Below are positions 32,996 to 42,073 of a stretch of DNA of 64,000 nt, piece by piece. The stretch is taken from contig JAWKRT010000002.1 in assembly GCA_041389495.1 (NCBI GenBank), positions 1,178,001 to 1,242,000 on the forward strand. Direction: 5' to 3'. A program made the position numbers and the translations under genes. A model generated the notes under the pieces. That model saw only the letters and a list, made by a program, of their open reading frames with translations. It searched no databases and was not told where the DNA came from. Position 1 is the first letter of the stretch; each line of letters starts with the position of its first letter. This stretch comes from Myxococcota bacterium (GTDB lineage Bacteria; Myxococcota_A; UBA9160; UBA4427).

Positions 32996-34327
32996 ATGGC
33001 TACTGCCACACCTTCCGTTCCGATCCATTCCGGCTCGCGCGCACACGGCGCCGCGAGCCCGTCGTCGCCGAGTGGCTTCGACGCCTTCGATCTCGAGCCG
33101 CGGATCGCCCGCGGCGTGCGCGCGGCCGGCTACGCCGAGCCGCGCCCGATCCAGCTCCAGACCATCCCCGCGGCGCTCGACGGGAGCGACGTGCTCGGCC
33201 TCGCGCAGACGGGGACGGGCAAGACCGCGGCCTTCGCGATCCCGATCCTCGATGCGCTCGTCGACGAGCGCCCGGGCCGGCCGCTCGCCCTCGTGCTCGC
33301 GCCGACGCGCGAGCTCGCGGCGCAGATCGACGGCGAGTTCCGCACGCTCGCGAAGTTCACGAAGCTGAGGACGGCGACCGTGTTCGGCGGCGTCGCGCCG
33401 TCGGTCCAGATCCGCGCGCTGCGCGACGGCCCGCAGGTCGTCGTCGGCTGCCCGGGCCGCGTCCTCGATCTCGTGCAGCGCGGCGCACTGCACCTCGACG
33501 AGGTCGAGATCCTCGTGCTCGACGAGGCCGACCACATGTTCGACATGGGCTTCCTGCCGGACGTGCGGCGCATCCTGGCCGCGCTCCCGCGCGAGCGTCA
33601 GAACCTGCTCTTCTCGGCGACGATGCCGAAGGACGTCCGCAAGCTGGCCGACGAGGTGCTGCACCGCCCGCACGTGGTGGAGCTCGCGAGCGCGTCCCCG
33701 GCGTCGACGATCGAGCACGCGCTCTATCCCGTCGCCGAGGATCGCAAGCGCGCGCTGCTCGACCGGATGCTCGACGCGGACGGCTGCGAGTCGGTGATCG
33801 TGTTCACGCGCACCAAGCACCGCGCGCGGCGCCTCGCGCAGCAGCTCGAGGCCGGCGGTCGCCGCGCCGTCGCGCTGCAGGGGAACATGTCGCAGTCGCA
33901 GCGCGAGCGGGCGATGCGCGGCTTCCGCGGGGGCCAGTTCGACGTGCTCGTCGCGACCGACATCGCGGCGCGCGGCATCGACGTGACCGGCGTGTCGCAC
34001 GTGATCAACTTCGACGTCCCGACGACGCCCGAGGCCTACCTCCACCGCATCGGCCGCACCGGCCGCGCGGAGCGGGAGGGCACCGCGGCCACCTTCGTGA
34101 CGCGCGAGGACGCGGCCTGGGTGCGCGCGACCGAGCGCCTGATCGGCGCGCCGATCGCGCGCGGCGCGGTCGAGGGCTTCGAGCTCGAGGCGGCGATGCC
34201 CGAGCGCGAGCCGCACCGCGGCGGCGGCGGGCGCGGGGGCGCGCGGCCCGGAGCCGGAGGCGCTCGCCGCGCGGGCGGCGCGCCGGGGCGCTCGGGCGGC
34301 CGCCGACGGCGCCCGCGCTCCCGCTAG
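32996..34327 (+). CDS. DEAD-box ATP-dependent RNA helicase (RhlE type)
   Basis: A 443-residue helicase core with Q-motif region (FDLEPRIARGVRAAGY, PRPIQLQTIP), motif I AQTGTGKT (70-77), PTRELAAQI, the DEAD box in LVLDEADHMFDMGFLP, SAT in LFSATMP, and C-terminal RecA motifs VFTRTKHRA, ATDIAARGIDV and HRIGRTGRA. A Gly/Arg-rich tail (from about residue 400) is typical of RhlE proteins, where it binds RNA without specificity. Its role is RNA unwinding in ribosome assembly or RNA decay. ATG 32996 was chosen since residues before it are not conserved and a leader with a hairpin precedes it. It is monocistronic. Confidence 0.93.
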   Translation: MATATPSVPIHSGSRAHGAASPSSPSGFDAFDLEPRIARGVRAAGYAEPRPIQLQTIPAALDGSDVLGLAQTGTGKTAAFAIPILDALVDERPGRPLALVLAPTRELAAQIDGEFRTLAKFTKLRTATVFGGVAPSVQIRALRDGPQVVVGCPGRVLDLVQRGALHLDEVEILVLDEADHMFDMGFLPDVRRILAALPRERQNLLFSATMPKDVRKLADEVLHRPHVVELASASPASTIEHALYPVAEDRKRALLDRMLDADGCESVIVFTRTKHRARRLAQQLEAGGRRAVALQGNMSQSQRERAMRGFRGGQFDVLVATDIAARGIDVTGVSHVINFDVPTTPEAYLHRIGRTGRAEREGTAATFVTREDAAWVRATERLIGAPIARGAVEGFELEAAMPEREPHRGGGGRGGARPGAGGARRAGGAPGRSGGRRRRPRSR

Positions 34328-34345
34328 CTCCCGCACGCCGGGGCG

Positions 34346-34375
34346 TTGTCGCCGCGCGACGCGCGGGCGTACCAT
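34346..34375 (+). promoter_or_regulatory. Candidate sigma-70-type promoter of the amidohydrolase operon
   Basis: TTGTCG (34346-34351) and TACCAT (34370-34375), separated by 18 bases, each match 4 of 6 consensus bases. They lie 115 bases before the amidohydrolase ATG, in the only non-coding gap upstream of it. Confidence 0.4.
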
Positions 34376-34397
34376 GCGCGCCGCGGGAGACGCATCC

Positions 34398-34426
34398 GCG
34401 CGGAGGGGCCCCGGGCCCCTCCGCGC
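34398..34426 (+). terminator. Perfect 13-bp GC hairpin between helicase and amidohydrolase genes
   Basis: The arms GCGCGGAGGGGCC (34398-34410) and GGCCCCTCCGCGC (34414-34426) are exact complements with a 3-base loop. It lies 71 bases after the helicase stop and 64 bases before the amidohydrolase start. No T-run follows, so it could terminate the helicase transcript or fold in the leader of the next operon. Confidence 0.45.
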
Positions 34427-34489
34427 ATCGCCGACCCCGCCCCACGCCCGACCGACGTCAGCACCGGCACGACAGGAAGGACCGCACCC

Positions 34490-35683
34490 ATGAGCGACCT
34501 CGGCTACAAGCCCTTCGACGCGGACAACCACTACTACGAGGCGCACGACGCGTTCACGCGGCACGTGCCGAAGGCCATGCAGCCGCGCTGCGTGCAGTGG
34601 TGCGAGATCGAAGGACGCAAGCACCACCTCGTCGGCGGTCGGCTCTCGCGTGCGGTCGCGAACCCGACGTGGAACCCGATCGCGAAGCCGGGCGCGATCG
34701 CCGACTACCTGCGCGGCAACCCCGACAAGAAGGACCCGAAGACGCTGATGGGCGAGCGCGAGCCGCTCCCCGACTACTACATGGATCGCGACGCGCGCGT
34801 CGCGAAGCTCGAGGAGCAGGGCCTCGAGGGCATGTGGCTCTTCCCGACGCTCGGCGTGCTCTACGAGGAGCTCCTCAAGCACGACACCGAGGCGGTGAAG
34901 GTGCTGTTCCGCGCCTTCAACCGGTGGGTCGACGAGGACTGGGGCTGCAACTACAAGGGCAAGATCTTCGGGGCGCCCTACATCACGCTGTGCGACGTCG
35001 ACTTCGCCTGCGAGGAGCTCGAGTGGGCGCTCGCGCAGGACGCGCGCGTGGTGGCGATGCGGCCCGCGGCGGTCGTGACGGCGCACGACGGGACGCTCTC
35101 GCCGTCGAGCCCGACGTTCGACCCCTTCTGGGCGCGTGTGAACGAGGCCGGCATCACGGTCGTGATCCACGCCGGCGACTCGGGCTACACGACGCACGGC
35201 TACGTGCGGGACGGCTTCACGTCGGTCGGTGCCGCGAGCGCGATCTCGCCCAACATCAAGCACTTCAACATCGAGCGCGCCGCGTACGACTTCCTGGTCA
35301 CGCTCTGCTACGAGCGCCTCTTCGAGCGCTTCCCGAACCTGCGCATCGCGTCGGTCGAGAACGGCGCCGAGTTCCTGCCCGACCTGTTCCGCAAGCTCCG
35401 GCAGTCGCGCGACCGCCTCGCGGTCACCGGCTACTACAAGGAGGACCCGGGCGAGCTGTTCCGGCAGCACGTCTGGATCAACCCGTTCTGGGAGGACGAC
35501 CCGTACGAGGTCGAGTCCTTCATGGGTGCCGACCGCGTGATCTTCGGCTCGGACTGGCCGCACATCGAGGGCATGCCCGAGCCGCTCGACTACGTCGGCG
35601 AGATCTCGAAGTTCGACGCCGCGAAGAAGCGCCGCATCCTGCGCGAGAACGCGCTCGAGCTGAACGAGCGACGGCCGGCCTAG
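34490..35683 (+). CDS. Amidohydrolase family 2 metal-dependent hydrolase
   Basis: A 397-residue protein of the Amidohydro_2 (PF04909) TIM-barrel family. ATG 34490 follows AGGAAGG with 9 bases spacing. Likely metal ligands lie in FDADNHYYE near the start (DxD/NH pattern), in TVVIHAGDSG in the middle and in IFGSDWPHIEG near residue 370, which holds the conserved Asp. Family members include decarboxylases and ring-opening hydrolases of aromatic and alicyclic compounds, so the exact reaction is open. Two further members of the family lie in the window (47765 and 60123). It is the first gene of an operon with an LLM oxidoreductase and a phosphotransferase. Confidence 0.9.
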   Translation: MSDLGYKPFDADNHYYEAHDAFTRHVPKAMQPRCVQWCEIEGRKHHLVGGRLSRAVANPTWNPIAKPGAIADYLRGNPDKKDPKTLMGEREPLPDYYMDRDARVAKLEEQGLEGMWLFPTLGVLYEELLKHDTEAVKVLFRAFNRWVDEDWGCNYKGKIFGAPYITLCDVDFACEELEWALAQDARVVAMRPAAVVTAHDGTLSPSSPTFDPFWARVNEAGITVVIHAGDSGYTTHGYVRDGFTSVGAASAISPNIKHFNIERAAYDFLVTLCYERLFERFPNLRIASVENGAEFLPDLFRKLRQSRDRLAVTGYYKEDPGELFRQHVWINPFWEDDPYEVESFMGADRVIFGSDWPHIEGMPEPLDYVGEISKFDAAKKRRILRENALELNERRPA

Positions 35684-35702
35684 CATCGGGCGCGGGGGGC
35701 GC

Positions 35703-36758
35703 GTGAAGGTCGACGGCGCGATCTTCCCGGGCCGCGACGACCTCTCGCTCTACGAGAGCGACCTGTCGAGCGTGCCCGCGCGGGCCCGCCTGCTCGAGCA
35801 GCAGGGCTTCGACGGGCTGTTCACGCTCGACACGTCGATCGACCCGTTCTTCACGCTGCTCCTCGCCGCCGAGCACAGCGAGCGCATCGAGCTCGTCACG
35901 GCCGTGGCGATCGCGTTCGCGCGCACGCCGATGACGATGGCGCTTCCCGCCTGGAACCTGCAGAAGCTCTCGGGCGGGCGGCTCGTCCTCGGGCTCGGCT
36001 CGCAGGTGCGCGCGCACGTCGAGAAGCGCTTCGGGATGCCCTGGCACGGCCCGGCGCGACAGATGCGCGAGTTCGTGCTCGCGCTGCGCGCGATCTGGCA
36101 CGCGTGGCAGACGGGCGAGCCGCTGCGCTTCCGCGGCGAGCTCTACACGCACTCGCTGATGAACCCGCTGTTCGACCCCGGCCCGATCGACGTTCCGCCT
36201 CCGCGCGTCGTCGTCGGCGCGCTCGGTCCGCAGATGGTGCGCGTGGCCGGCGAGGTGGCGGACGGGCTCTACGGCCACCCGTTCACCACGAGCGCCTTCG
36301 TGCGCGAGGTGCAGCTCCCCGCGCTGCGCGAGGGGCTCTCGGCCAGCGGGCGCACGCTCGCGGACTTCGACATGCCCGCGATGCTCCTGACCGTCACCGG
36401 GCGCGACGCGCGCGAGCGCGCCGTGGCCGAGGGCGCGGCGCGCCGGCTGCTCGCCTTCTACGGCTCGACGCCCGCCTACTACTGCGTGCTCGAGCAGCAC
36501 GGGTTCGACGACCTCGGGCCGCGGCTCAACCGGATGTCGAAGGAGGGCCGCTGGGCGGAGATGTCCGCGCTCCTGCCCGACGAGCTGCTGCGCGAGATCT
36601 GCCTCGTCGGCACACCCGACGAGATCCCCGACCTCGCGCGCGAGCGGTGTCGCGGCGGGTGCGACCGCATCACGTTGTACGCGCCGTATCCGTCGAGCCC
36701 CGAGACGTGGCCGTCGATCGTGCGCGGCATCCAGCGGATCCCGGTGGAGGGGCGATGA
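35703..36758 (+). CDS. LLM-class flavin/F420-dependent oxidoreductase (TIGR03617-like)
   Basis: A 351-residue bacterial luciferase-like TIM barrel protein, GTG start at 35703, 19 bases after the amidohydrolase stop. Family features are the N-terminal RARLLEQQGFDGLFTLDT, the IELVTAVAIAFARTPMTMA block, the GGRLVLGLGSQVRAHVEKRF motif and REFVLALRAIW. The run RFGMPWHGPARQMREF corresponds to the cofactor phosphate region. The motif set fits the F420-dependent LLM group common in Actinobacteria and in uncultured deltaproteobacterial relatives, but FMN use cannot be excluded. Its stop overlaps the phosphotransferase ATG (ATGA at 36755-36758). Confidence 0.88.
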   Translation: MKVDGAIFPGRDDLSLYESDLSSVPARARLLEQQGFDGLFTLDTSIDPFFTLLLAAEHSERIELVTAVAIAFARTPMTMALPAWNLQKLSGGRLVLGLGSQVRAHVEKRFGMPWHGPARQMREFVLALRAIWHAWQTGEPLRFRGELYTHSLMNPLFDPGPIDVPPPRVVVGALGPQMVRVAGEVADGLYGHPFTTSAFVREVQLPALREGLSASGRTLADFDMPAMLLTVTGRDARERAVAEGAARRLLAFYGSTPAYYCVLEQHGFDDLGPRLNRMSKEGRWAEMSALLPDELLREICLVGTPDEIPDLARERCRGGCDRITLYAPYPSSPETWPSIVRGIQRIPVEGR

Positions 36759-37948
36759 CGAGCAGCGCGACGACGCACGAGGAGATCGCGAGCCGCGTGA
36801 CGCGGCTGTTCGAGGAGCAGGTGCGCGCGCGGCCGAAGGCGCGGCGCGCGGGCGACGTGCTGCCGAGCGTCGACGCCATCACGGTCGAGTGGCTGAACGA
36901 CGTGCTCGCGGACGTGCGCGGCCCGGCGCGCGTCGCGGCCTTCCGGGTCGAGGACGTGAGCGCGGGCACGCACGCCCGCCATCGCGTGCACCTCGAGTGG
37001 GAGCCGCCGGGCGAGGCGCGCGCCCTTCCCGCGACGCTCTTCACGAAGTCGCTGCCGGACGTGCAGACGCGCATGATCGCCGGCATCACCGGCCACGCGC
37101 GCACCGAAGGCCTGTTCTACACGCAGCTGCGCCCCGAGCTCGACCTCGAGATCCCGCGCGCCTACCACTCGTCCGTCGATCGCCAGTCGTTCGCGGCGCT
37201 GCACCTGCTCGAGGACGTCGGCGCGACGCGCGGCGCGGCCTTCTGCAACCACGAGACGCGCGTCACGCGCGACATGGCCGAGCAGATGATCGACCTGCTC
37301 GCGGTCGTCCACGGCCACTTCCACGGCGACCCGCGCTTCGCCGACGCCTTCCGCGCGGTGGTGCCGTACGACCGCTGGTTCCGCGGCGGCATCGAGAAGC
37401 TGCGCATCGACCACTACACCGACCTCGCGCTGACGCAGGCCGCCGACCTCATCCCGCCGCGCCTGCTCGCGCGGCGCGACGAGGTCTGGCCGGCGTCGCT
37501 CGCGGCCCTCGCGGTGCACGAGCGCAGCACGCCGACCTTCCTGCACTCGGACGTCCACATCGGGAACTGGTACCGGACGCGCGACGGCCGCATGGGCCTG
37601 TGCGACTGGCAGTGCGCCTCGCGCGGCCACTTCTCGCGCGACGTCGCCTACGTGCTGTCCGCGGCGCTCGACGTCGAGGACCGGCGTCGCTGGGAGCGCG
37701 CGCTCGTCGAGCGCCACGTGGAGCGGCTCGAGAGCGAGGCGCACGAGCGGTTCGACCGCGACGACGCGTGGAAGCACTACCGCCAGCAGATGCTGCACGC
37801 GCTGCTGATGTGGACGCCGACCCTCTGCCACTCGGAGCATCTGCCCGACATGCAGCCGGAAGCCGCGTCGCTGTGCATGATCGAGCGGATGACCGCCGCG
37901 ATCGACGACCTCGACTCGCTCGACGCGCGGGCCGACGCCGCGCGGTAG
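36755..37948 (+). CDS. Aminoglycoside phosphotransferase-fold kinase (ecdysteroid-kinase-like)
   Basis: A 397-residue small-molecule kinase of the APH/choline-kinase fold. Catalytic Brenner loop is seen as FLHSDVHIGNWY (HxDxxxxN) and the metal-binding Asp as LCDWQC, close to residues 265-290. The N-terminal lobe has SVDAITVEWLNDVL and FTKSLP with the nucleotide Lys. Members of this branch in catabolic clusters probably phosphorylate hydroxylated lipids or alcohols rather than antibiotics. Co-translated with the LLM gene upstream; convergent with the Rieske gene with only 6 bases between the stop codons. Confidence 0.85.
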   Translation: MTSSATTHEEIASRVTRLFEEQVRARPKARRAGDVLPSVDAITVEWLNDVLADVRGPARVAAFRVEDVSAGTHARHRVHLEWEPPGEARALPATLFTKSLPDVQTRMIAGITGHARTEGLFYTQLRPELDLEIPRAYHSSVDRQSFAALHLLEDVGATRGAAFCNHETRVTRDMAEQMIDLLAVVHGHFHGDPRFADAFRAVVPYDRWFRGGIEKLRIDHYTDLALTQAADLIPPRLLARRDEVWPASLAALAVHERSTPTFLHSDVHIGNWYRTRDGRMGLCDWQCASRGHFSRDVAYVLSAALDVEDRRRWERALVERHVERLESEAHERFDRDDAWKHYRQQMLHALLMWTPTLCHSEHLPDMQPEAASLCMIERMTAAIDDLDSLDARADAAR

Positions 37949-37954
37949 CGCCGG

Positions 37955-39301
37955 CTAGGCGGGGCCGCCCGTGATCTCGCTCGGCTCGATCCCGATGTAG
38001 CGCTCGAGGTTGCGGTGCGTGTTGATGAGGCGCGCCTCCTCGCACGACAGGTTCAGGTGCGTGAAGCCCGGCTGCCGCACGCCGCGCTGCGCGTTCTTCA
38101 GCACCTCGACGTCCTGGTTCAGCACGAAGCCGAAGTCGGCCTCGGCCATCGGAAGCGCGACGTCGAAGGGGCGGGCCCGCGGCACGCCCTCGGCCTCGCG
38201 CTCGAACGTCATCCCGAACAGGATCGCGTCGTCGGGGGAGTCGCCGGGCCGCGCGGCGAGCACCTGCAGCAGGTCGCCGTTCACGAGCACGGTCAGGTTC
38301 GGGAAGACGTTGTACTGGTGCAGCTCGAGGATCGCGCGCGCACTCCAGCGCGAGAGGTCGATGCCCTTCGTCGCGCGCTGATGGGCGCGGATGCGCTCGG
38401 CGATCACGTCCATCATCGTCTGCCCTTCCGGAACGGGCGGCGCCGGGCACGACTTCGTGACGCCCATCCGCTCTCCCTGCGACACGATGAAGGAGTCCCA
38501 GACCACCTGGTCGTTCGCGCGCGCGAGGCGCGGGCTCGGGACGCCGTAGAGCTGGCGCGACACGCCCGCGTGGCCCCAGATCTCCTGCGGCGCGTCGACG
38601 TCGTCGACCGAGCCCAGCATCTCGCGGTGGAGCGTCTGCAGGTGATAGGTCTCGGAGAAGCCGTCGGCGACGAGCTTCCAGTTGGCGGGCGCGCGCGTCG
38701 TGATCGTCGCGACGCAGCGGAACGTGTCGACGTCGAGCCACGCGGCGTCGGACGGCATCTTCTCGAGGTAGGCCGCGAGCGGCATCGCGTCCGCGTCGAA
38801 GTTCACGAACACGAGCGGGCCCCAGGTGTCGACTGCGACCGGCGAGAGCGAGAGCGACGCGCGGTCGAGCTTCTCGCCGAACCCCTTGCGCGACGGCACG
38901 CCCTGCAGCTCGCCGCGCAGGTCGTAGAGCCAGCCGTGGTAGGGGCAGCGGAGGTGGCGGAGCCCCTGGCCCGTTCCGGTGCAGAGCACGTTGCCCCGGT
39001 GCTTGCACGCGTTCTGGAACGCGCGCAGCACGCCGTCGCGACCGCGGACGACGATCGCCGCATAGCCGTCGACCACGTACTCGTAGTAGTCGCCGGGCTG
39101 CGCGACGTGGTCGACGCTGCAGGCGACCTGCCACGTGCGCGGCCACACGCGCTCGTGCTCGAGTCGCGCGAACTCGGGCGACCAGTAGCGCGCAGCGGGG
39201 ATGCGCACGGGGCTTCCCTGCGTGTTGCCGACGGACGTGATGGCCGTGCCGGCGAGGTCCTCGCGCGTCGGGGTCGTGGCGTCGGGCAGGGCGGCGCTCA
39301 T
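37955..39301 (-). CDS. Rieske non-heme iron oxygenase, large (alpha) subunit
   Basis: A 448-residue ring-hydroxylating oxygenase. The Rieske [2Fe-2S] ligands are C99-x-H101 in NACKHRG and C119-x-x-H122 in CPYHGW. The catalytic iron site is in DGFSETYHLQTLH with H220 and H225. The start ATG 39301 has GGAGGA 8 bases upstream. The enzyme inserts oxygen into an aromatic or other unactivated ring carbon and needs a reductase and ferredoxin encoded elsewhere, since none is in the window. No beta subunit gene is adjacent, which fits single-component-type alpha3 oxygenases (for example of the carbazole, ketosteroid or O-demethylase kind). Confidence 0.92.
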   Translation of the reverse strand: MSAALPDATTPTREDLAGTAITSVGNTQGSPVRIPAARYWSPEFARLEHERVWPRTWQVACSVDHVAQPGDYYEYVVDGYAAIVVRGRDGVLRAFQNACKHRGNVLCTGTGQGLRHLRCPYHGWLYDLRGELQGVPSRKGFGEKLDRASLSLSPVAVDTWGPLVFVNFDADAMPLAAYLEKMPSDAAWLDVDTFRCVATITTRAPANWKLVADGFSETYHLQTLHREMLGSVDDVDAPQEIWGHAGVSRQLYGVPSPRLARANDQVVWDSFIVSQGERMGVTKSCPAPPVPEGQTMMDVIAERIRAHQRATKGIDLSRWSARAILELHQYNVFPNLTVLVNGDLLQVLAARPGDSPDDAILFGMTFEREAEGVPRARPFDVALPMAEADFGFVLNQDVEVLKNAQRGVRQPGFTHLNLSCEEARLINTHRNLERYIGIEPSEITGGPA

Positions 39302-39398
39302 GGCGTGGATCCTCCGGCGGATGCGGTGCGCGCCGGCGCGCGATCCGCGCGCCGGCGGCCGCGAGCATACGACGAACACGGCGAGGGGTGCGCGCGCC

Positions 39399-39404
39399 TA
39401 TACT
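39399..39404 (+). promoter_or_regulatory. -10 element suggesting a leaderless CoA-transferase mRNA
   Basis: TATACT (5 of 6 matches to TATAAT) ends 8 bases before the ATG at 39413, which would put transcription start at or beside the start codon. No ribosome binding site precedes the ATG. The -35 region is not recognisable. Confidence 0.45.
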
Positions 39405-39412
39405 GCCGCGCC

Positions 39413-41884
39413 ATGCCGCGCGCACTCGACGGGATCCGCGTCCTCGACCTGACCACTGCCCTCGGCGAGGCGACGGGCCGCGTGCTCGCCGACCTCGGCG
39501 CCGACGTCTGGAAGATCGAGCCGCCCGGCGGCTGCGACGCGCGCCTCGCGCCGCCCTTCGTCGGCGGCGCGTGCGAGCCGCCGGCGGGCGATCCCGAGGC
39601 GTCGCTCTTCTGGCGCGCGTGGGGGCGCGGCAAGCGCAGTGTCGTGCTCGACCTCGCCGACGCCGCAGGCCGCGAGCGCTTCCTCGCGCTCGTGCGCGGC
39701 GCCGACATGCTGCTCGAGTCGTTCGCTCCGGGCGCGATGGAGGACCTCGGGCTCGGCGCGAGCGAGCTCCTCGCGATCAACCCGTCGCTGCTCTACGTGT
39801 CGATCACGCCGTTCGGCCAGTCGGGCCCGTGCGCGCGCGAGCCCGCGACCGATCTCACGCTCGCCGCCGCCGGCGGCCTGCTCAACATGACCGGCAACGG
39901 CGACCGCCCGCCCGTGCCCGTCGGCTTCCCGGAGACCGCGCACCTCGGCGCGACGCAGGCGGCGGCCGACGCCGTCCTCGCGCTCTACGACCGCAACCGC
40001 ACCGGACGCGGACAGCACCTCGACTGCTCCGTGCAGGCCGCCGTCGTGTGGAGCCTGATGAACGTCACGGGCTACTCGGTGCTCGGCCAGGATCCGCCGG
40101 GGTTCGGCGACGATCGCGCGGGCCGCAGCGGCTCGATGGACGTGGTGCCCGGGCTCTCGCTCCCGGTGTGCGAGCCGTGCCGGGACGGCTTCGTCGTGAT
40201 GACGCTCGTGCTCGGCGCGCAGGGCGCGTTCGGATTCGACGCCGCGATGAAGTGGCTCGCCGCCAACGGCGAGCTCGACGACGACCTCGCCGCCGTCGAC
40301 TGGATGACGTGGATCCAGCAGATCCAGGAAGGGAAGCTCTCCGTCGCGGACGCGAACCGCGGCGTCCAGGCCCTGCTCGCGAAGATCCGCACGATGACGA
40401 AGGCCGAGATCCACGCGCAGGCGGTCGCGCAGAAGTGGCTGATCGCGCCCGTGAACCTCGCGCCCGACCTGCTCGCCGACCCGCAGCTGCGCGCGCGCGA
40501 CTTCTGGGTGGACGTCGACGGCGCACCGCTGCCCGGCCCGTTCGCGCGACTCGCCGCGACGCCGATCGCCTACGACCGCGGCGCGCCGAAGCTCGGTCAG
40601 GACCAGGCGCTGCTCGAGCGCGCCGAGCGCGCGCCGCTCGCGCCCGTCGCGCGGGTCGACGTCGCCGGCGCGCCCCGCGGCTCGCTGTTCGAGGGGCTCA
40701 AGGTCGCCGACTTCTCGTGGATCGCCGCGGGCCCGCTCATCTCGAAGGATCTCGCGAACCTCGGCGCCACCGTGCTGCGCGTCGAGACCGAGACCCGCAT
40801 CGACACGCTGCGCTTCATCCACCCGTTCATCGGCGCGCCGGGCATCAAGACGGGCTACGCGGCCGCGAACATGAACCAGTCGAAGCTCGGCGTCGCCGTC
40901 GACTTCGCGAAGCCCGAGGGCATCGCGCTCGCGCACCGCATGGCGGAGTGGGCGGACGTCGTCGTCGAGAACTTCACGCCCGGCACGGCCGAGCGACTCG
41001 GGCTCGACTACGAGACGCTGCGCCGCCGCAACCCGCGCCTCGTCATGCTCTACACGTGCATGCGCGGGCAGACGGGGCCCGAGCGCAAGCACACCGGCTT
41101 CGGGCTGCACGGCGCGGCGCTCGCCGGCCTCGTCGGCATCACGGGCTGGCCCGATCGCGCGCCCGTCGCGCCGTGGGGCGCGTACACGGACTTCATCTCG
41201 CCGCGGTACGCGCTCGCGGCGCTCGGCGCCGCGCTGCACCACCGCGATCGCACGGGCGAGGGGCAGTGCATCGACGTCTCGCAGATCGAGGCGGCCATCC
41301 ACTACCTCGCGCCGTCCGTCCTCGACCACGCGGTGAACGGCCGCGTGCTCGACCGCGCCGCGCACGACGCGGAGTGGGGCTGCCCGCACGGCGTGTACGC
41401 GACGCGCGGCGTCGAGCGCTACGTCGCGATCGAGGCCCGCACGTCTGCGCACTGGCGGGCGCTCCGGTCCGTCGTGCCCGAGCTCGCCGCGCTCGGCGGC
41501 GACTCGCTCGACGCGCGCACCGAGCGCGTGCGCCGACGCGCGGAGATCGACGAGCGCCTGGCGGCGCGCTGCGCGCGCGAGGAGGCGCACGCCTTCGCGG
41601 CCGCGCTGCGCGCCGCGGGCACGCCCGCCTATGCGGTGCTCCGCGCGAGCGAGCTCCACGGCGACGCGCAGCTCGACGCGCGCGGATTCTTCCTCGAGCT
41701 CGACCACGCCGGCTTCGGTCGACGGAAGTTCGACGGCGCCGTTACGGTGTTCTCCCGAACGCCTGCGCGTCCGACGGGCGCCGGCCCGCTGATCGGGCAG
41801 CACACGTTCGAGGTGCTGCGCGACGTGCTGGGGTATTCCGAGGAGGCGATCGCCGACCTCGCGGCCGCGGGCGCGCTCACGTAG
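39413..41884 (+). CDS. Fused double-domain CaiB/BaiF (class III) CoA-transferase
   Basis: An 823-residue protein made of two CoA-transferase III domains. The first starts at RALDGIRVLDLTTALGEATG and includes GKRSVVLDLADAAGRE and PSLLYVSITPFGQSGP; the second starts near residue 428 at LFEGLKVADFSWIAAGPL with the same blocks (VVVENFTPGTAERLGLDY, RLVMLYTCMRGQTGP). Known members move CoA between carboxylic acids, usually as a single domain per chain. Where many members carry the catalytic Asp (in YfdW the SMQDA motif), the first half reads SVQAA and the second SQIEA. A second fused protein of this kind lies at 61398-63854. Probably activates the acid intermediate of the local pathway. Confidence 0.9.
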   Translation: MPRALDGIRVLDLTTALGEATGRVLADLGADVWKIEPPGGCDARLAPPFVGGACEPPAGDPEASLFWRAWGRGKRSVVLDLADAAGRERFLALVRGADMLLESFAPGAMEDLGLGASELLAINPSLLYVSITPFGQSGPCAREPATDLTLAAAGGLLNMTGNGDRPPVPVGFPETAHLGATQAAADAVLALYDRNRTGRGQHLDCSVQAAVVWSLMNVTGYSVLGQDPPGFGDDRAGRSGSMDVVPGLSLPVCEPCRDGFVVMTLVLGAQGAFGFDAAMKWLAANGELDDDLAAVDWMTWIQQIQEGKLSVADANRGVQALLAKIRTMTKAEIHAQAVAQKWLIAPVNLAPDLLADPQLRARDFWVDVDGAPLPGPFARLAATPIAYDRGAPKLGQDQALLERAERAPLAPVARVDVAGAPRGSLFEGLKVADFSWIAAGPLISKDLANLGATVLRVETETRIDTLRFIHPFIGAPGIKTGYAAANMNQSKLGVAVDFAKPEGIALAHRMAEWADVVVENFTPGTAERLGLDYETLRRRNPRLVMLYTCMRGQTGPERKHTGFGLHGAALAGLVGITGWPDRAPVAPWGAYTDFISPRYALAALGAALHHRDRTGEGQCIDVSQIEAAIHYLAPSVLDHAVNGRVLDRAAHDAEWGCPHGVYATRGVERYVAIEARTSAHWRALRSVVPELAALGGDSLDARTERVRRRAEIDERLAARCAREEAHAFAAALRAAGTPAYAVLRASELHGDAQLDARGFFLELDHAGFGRRKFDGAVTVFSRTPARPTGAGPLIGQHTFEVLRDVLGYSEEAIADLAAAGALT

Positions 41885-42073
41885 CACGGCGTCGCGACGG
41901 CGTGCCGACGACGGCGCGCGCTCATTCCTCAAGCTGGGCCATTCGGGGACCGACGCGGCACGGCGCATCGCGTGCTCGCATCGCCTCTGGCGGCGCGCGG
42001 CGACGATGCGCGCATCCCCAGTCGTCGACGGCGTCGCGCGGACGCCGCGACTCGATCAGCGCGAGCGGAGACC

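Noticed and set aside
32534..35686. Very long - strand frame across the helicase and amidohydrolase genes
   Set aside because: Arg/Glu/Leu-rich shadow of real genes on the other strand, without any domain.
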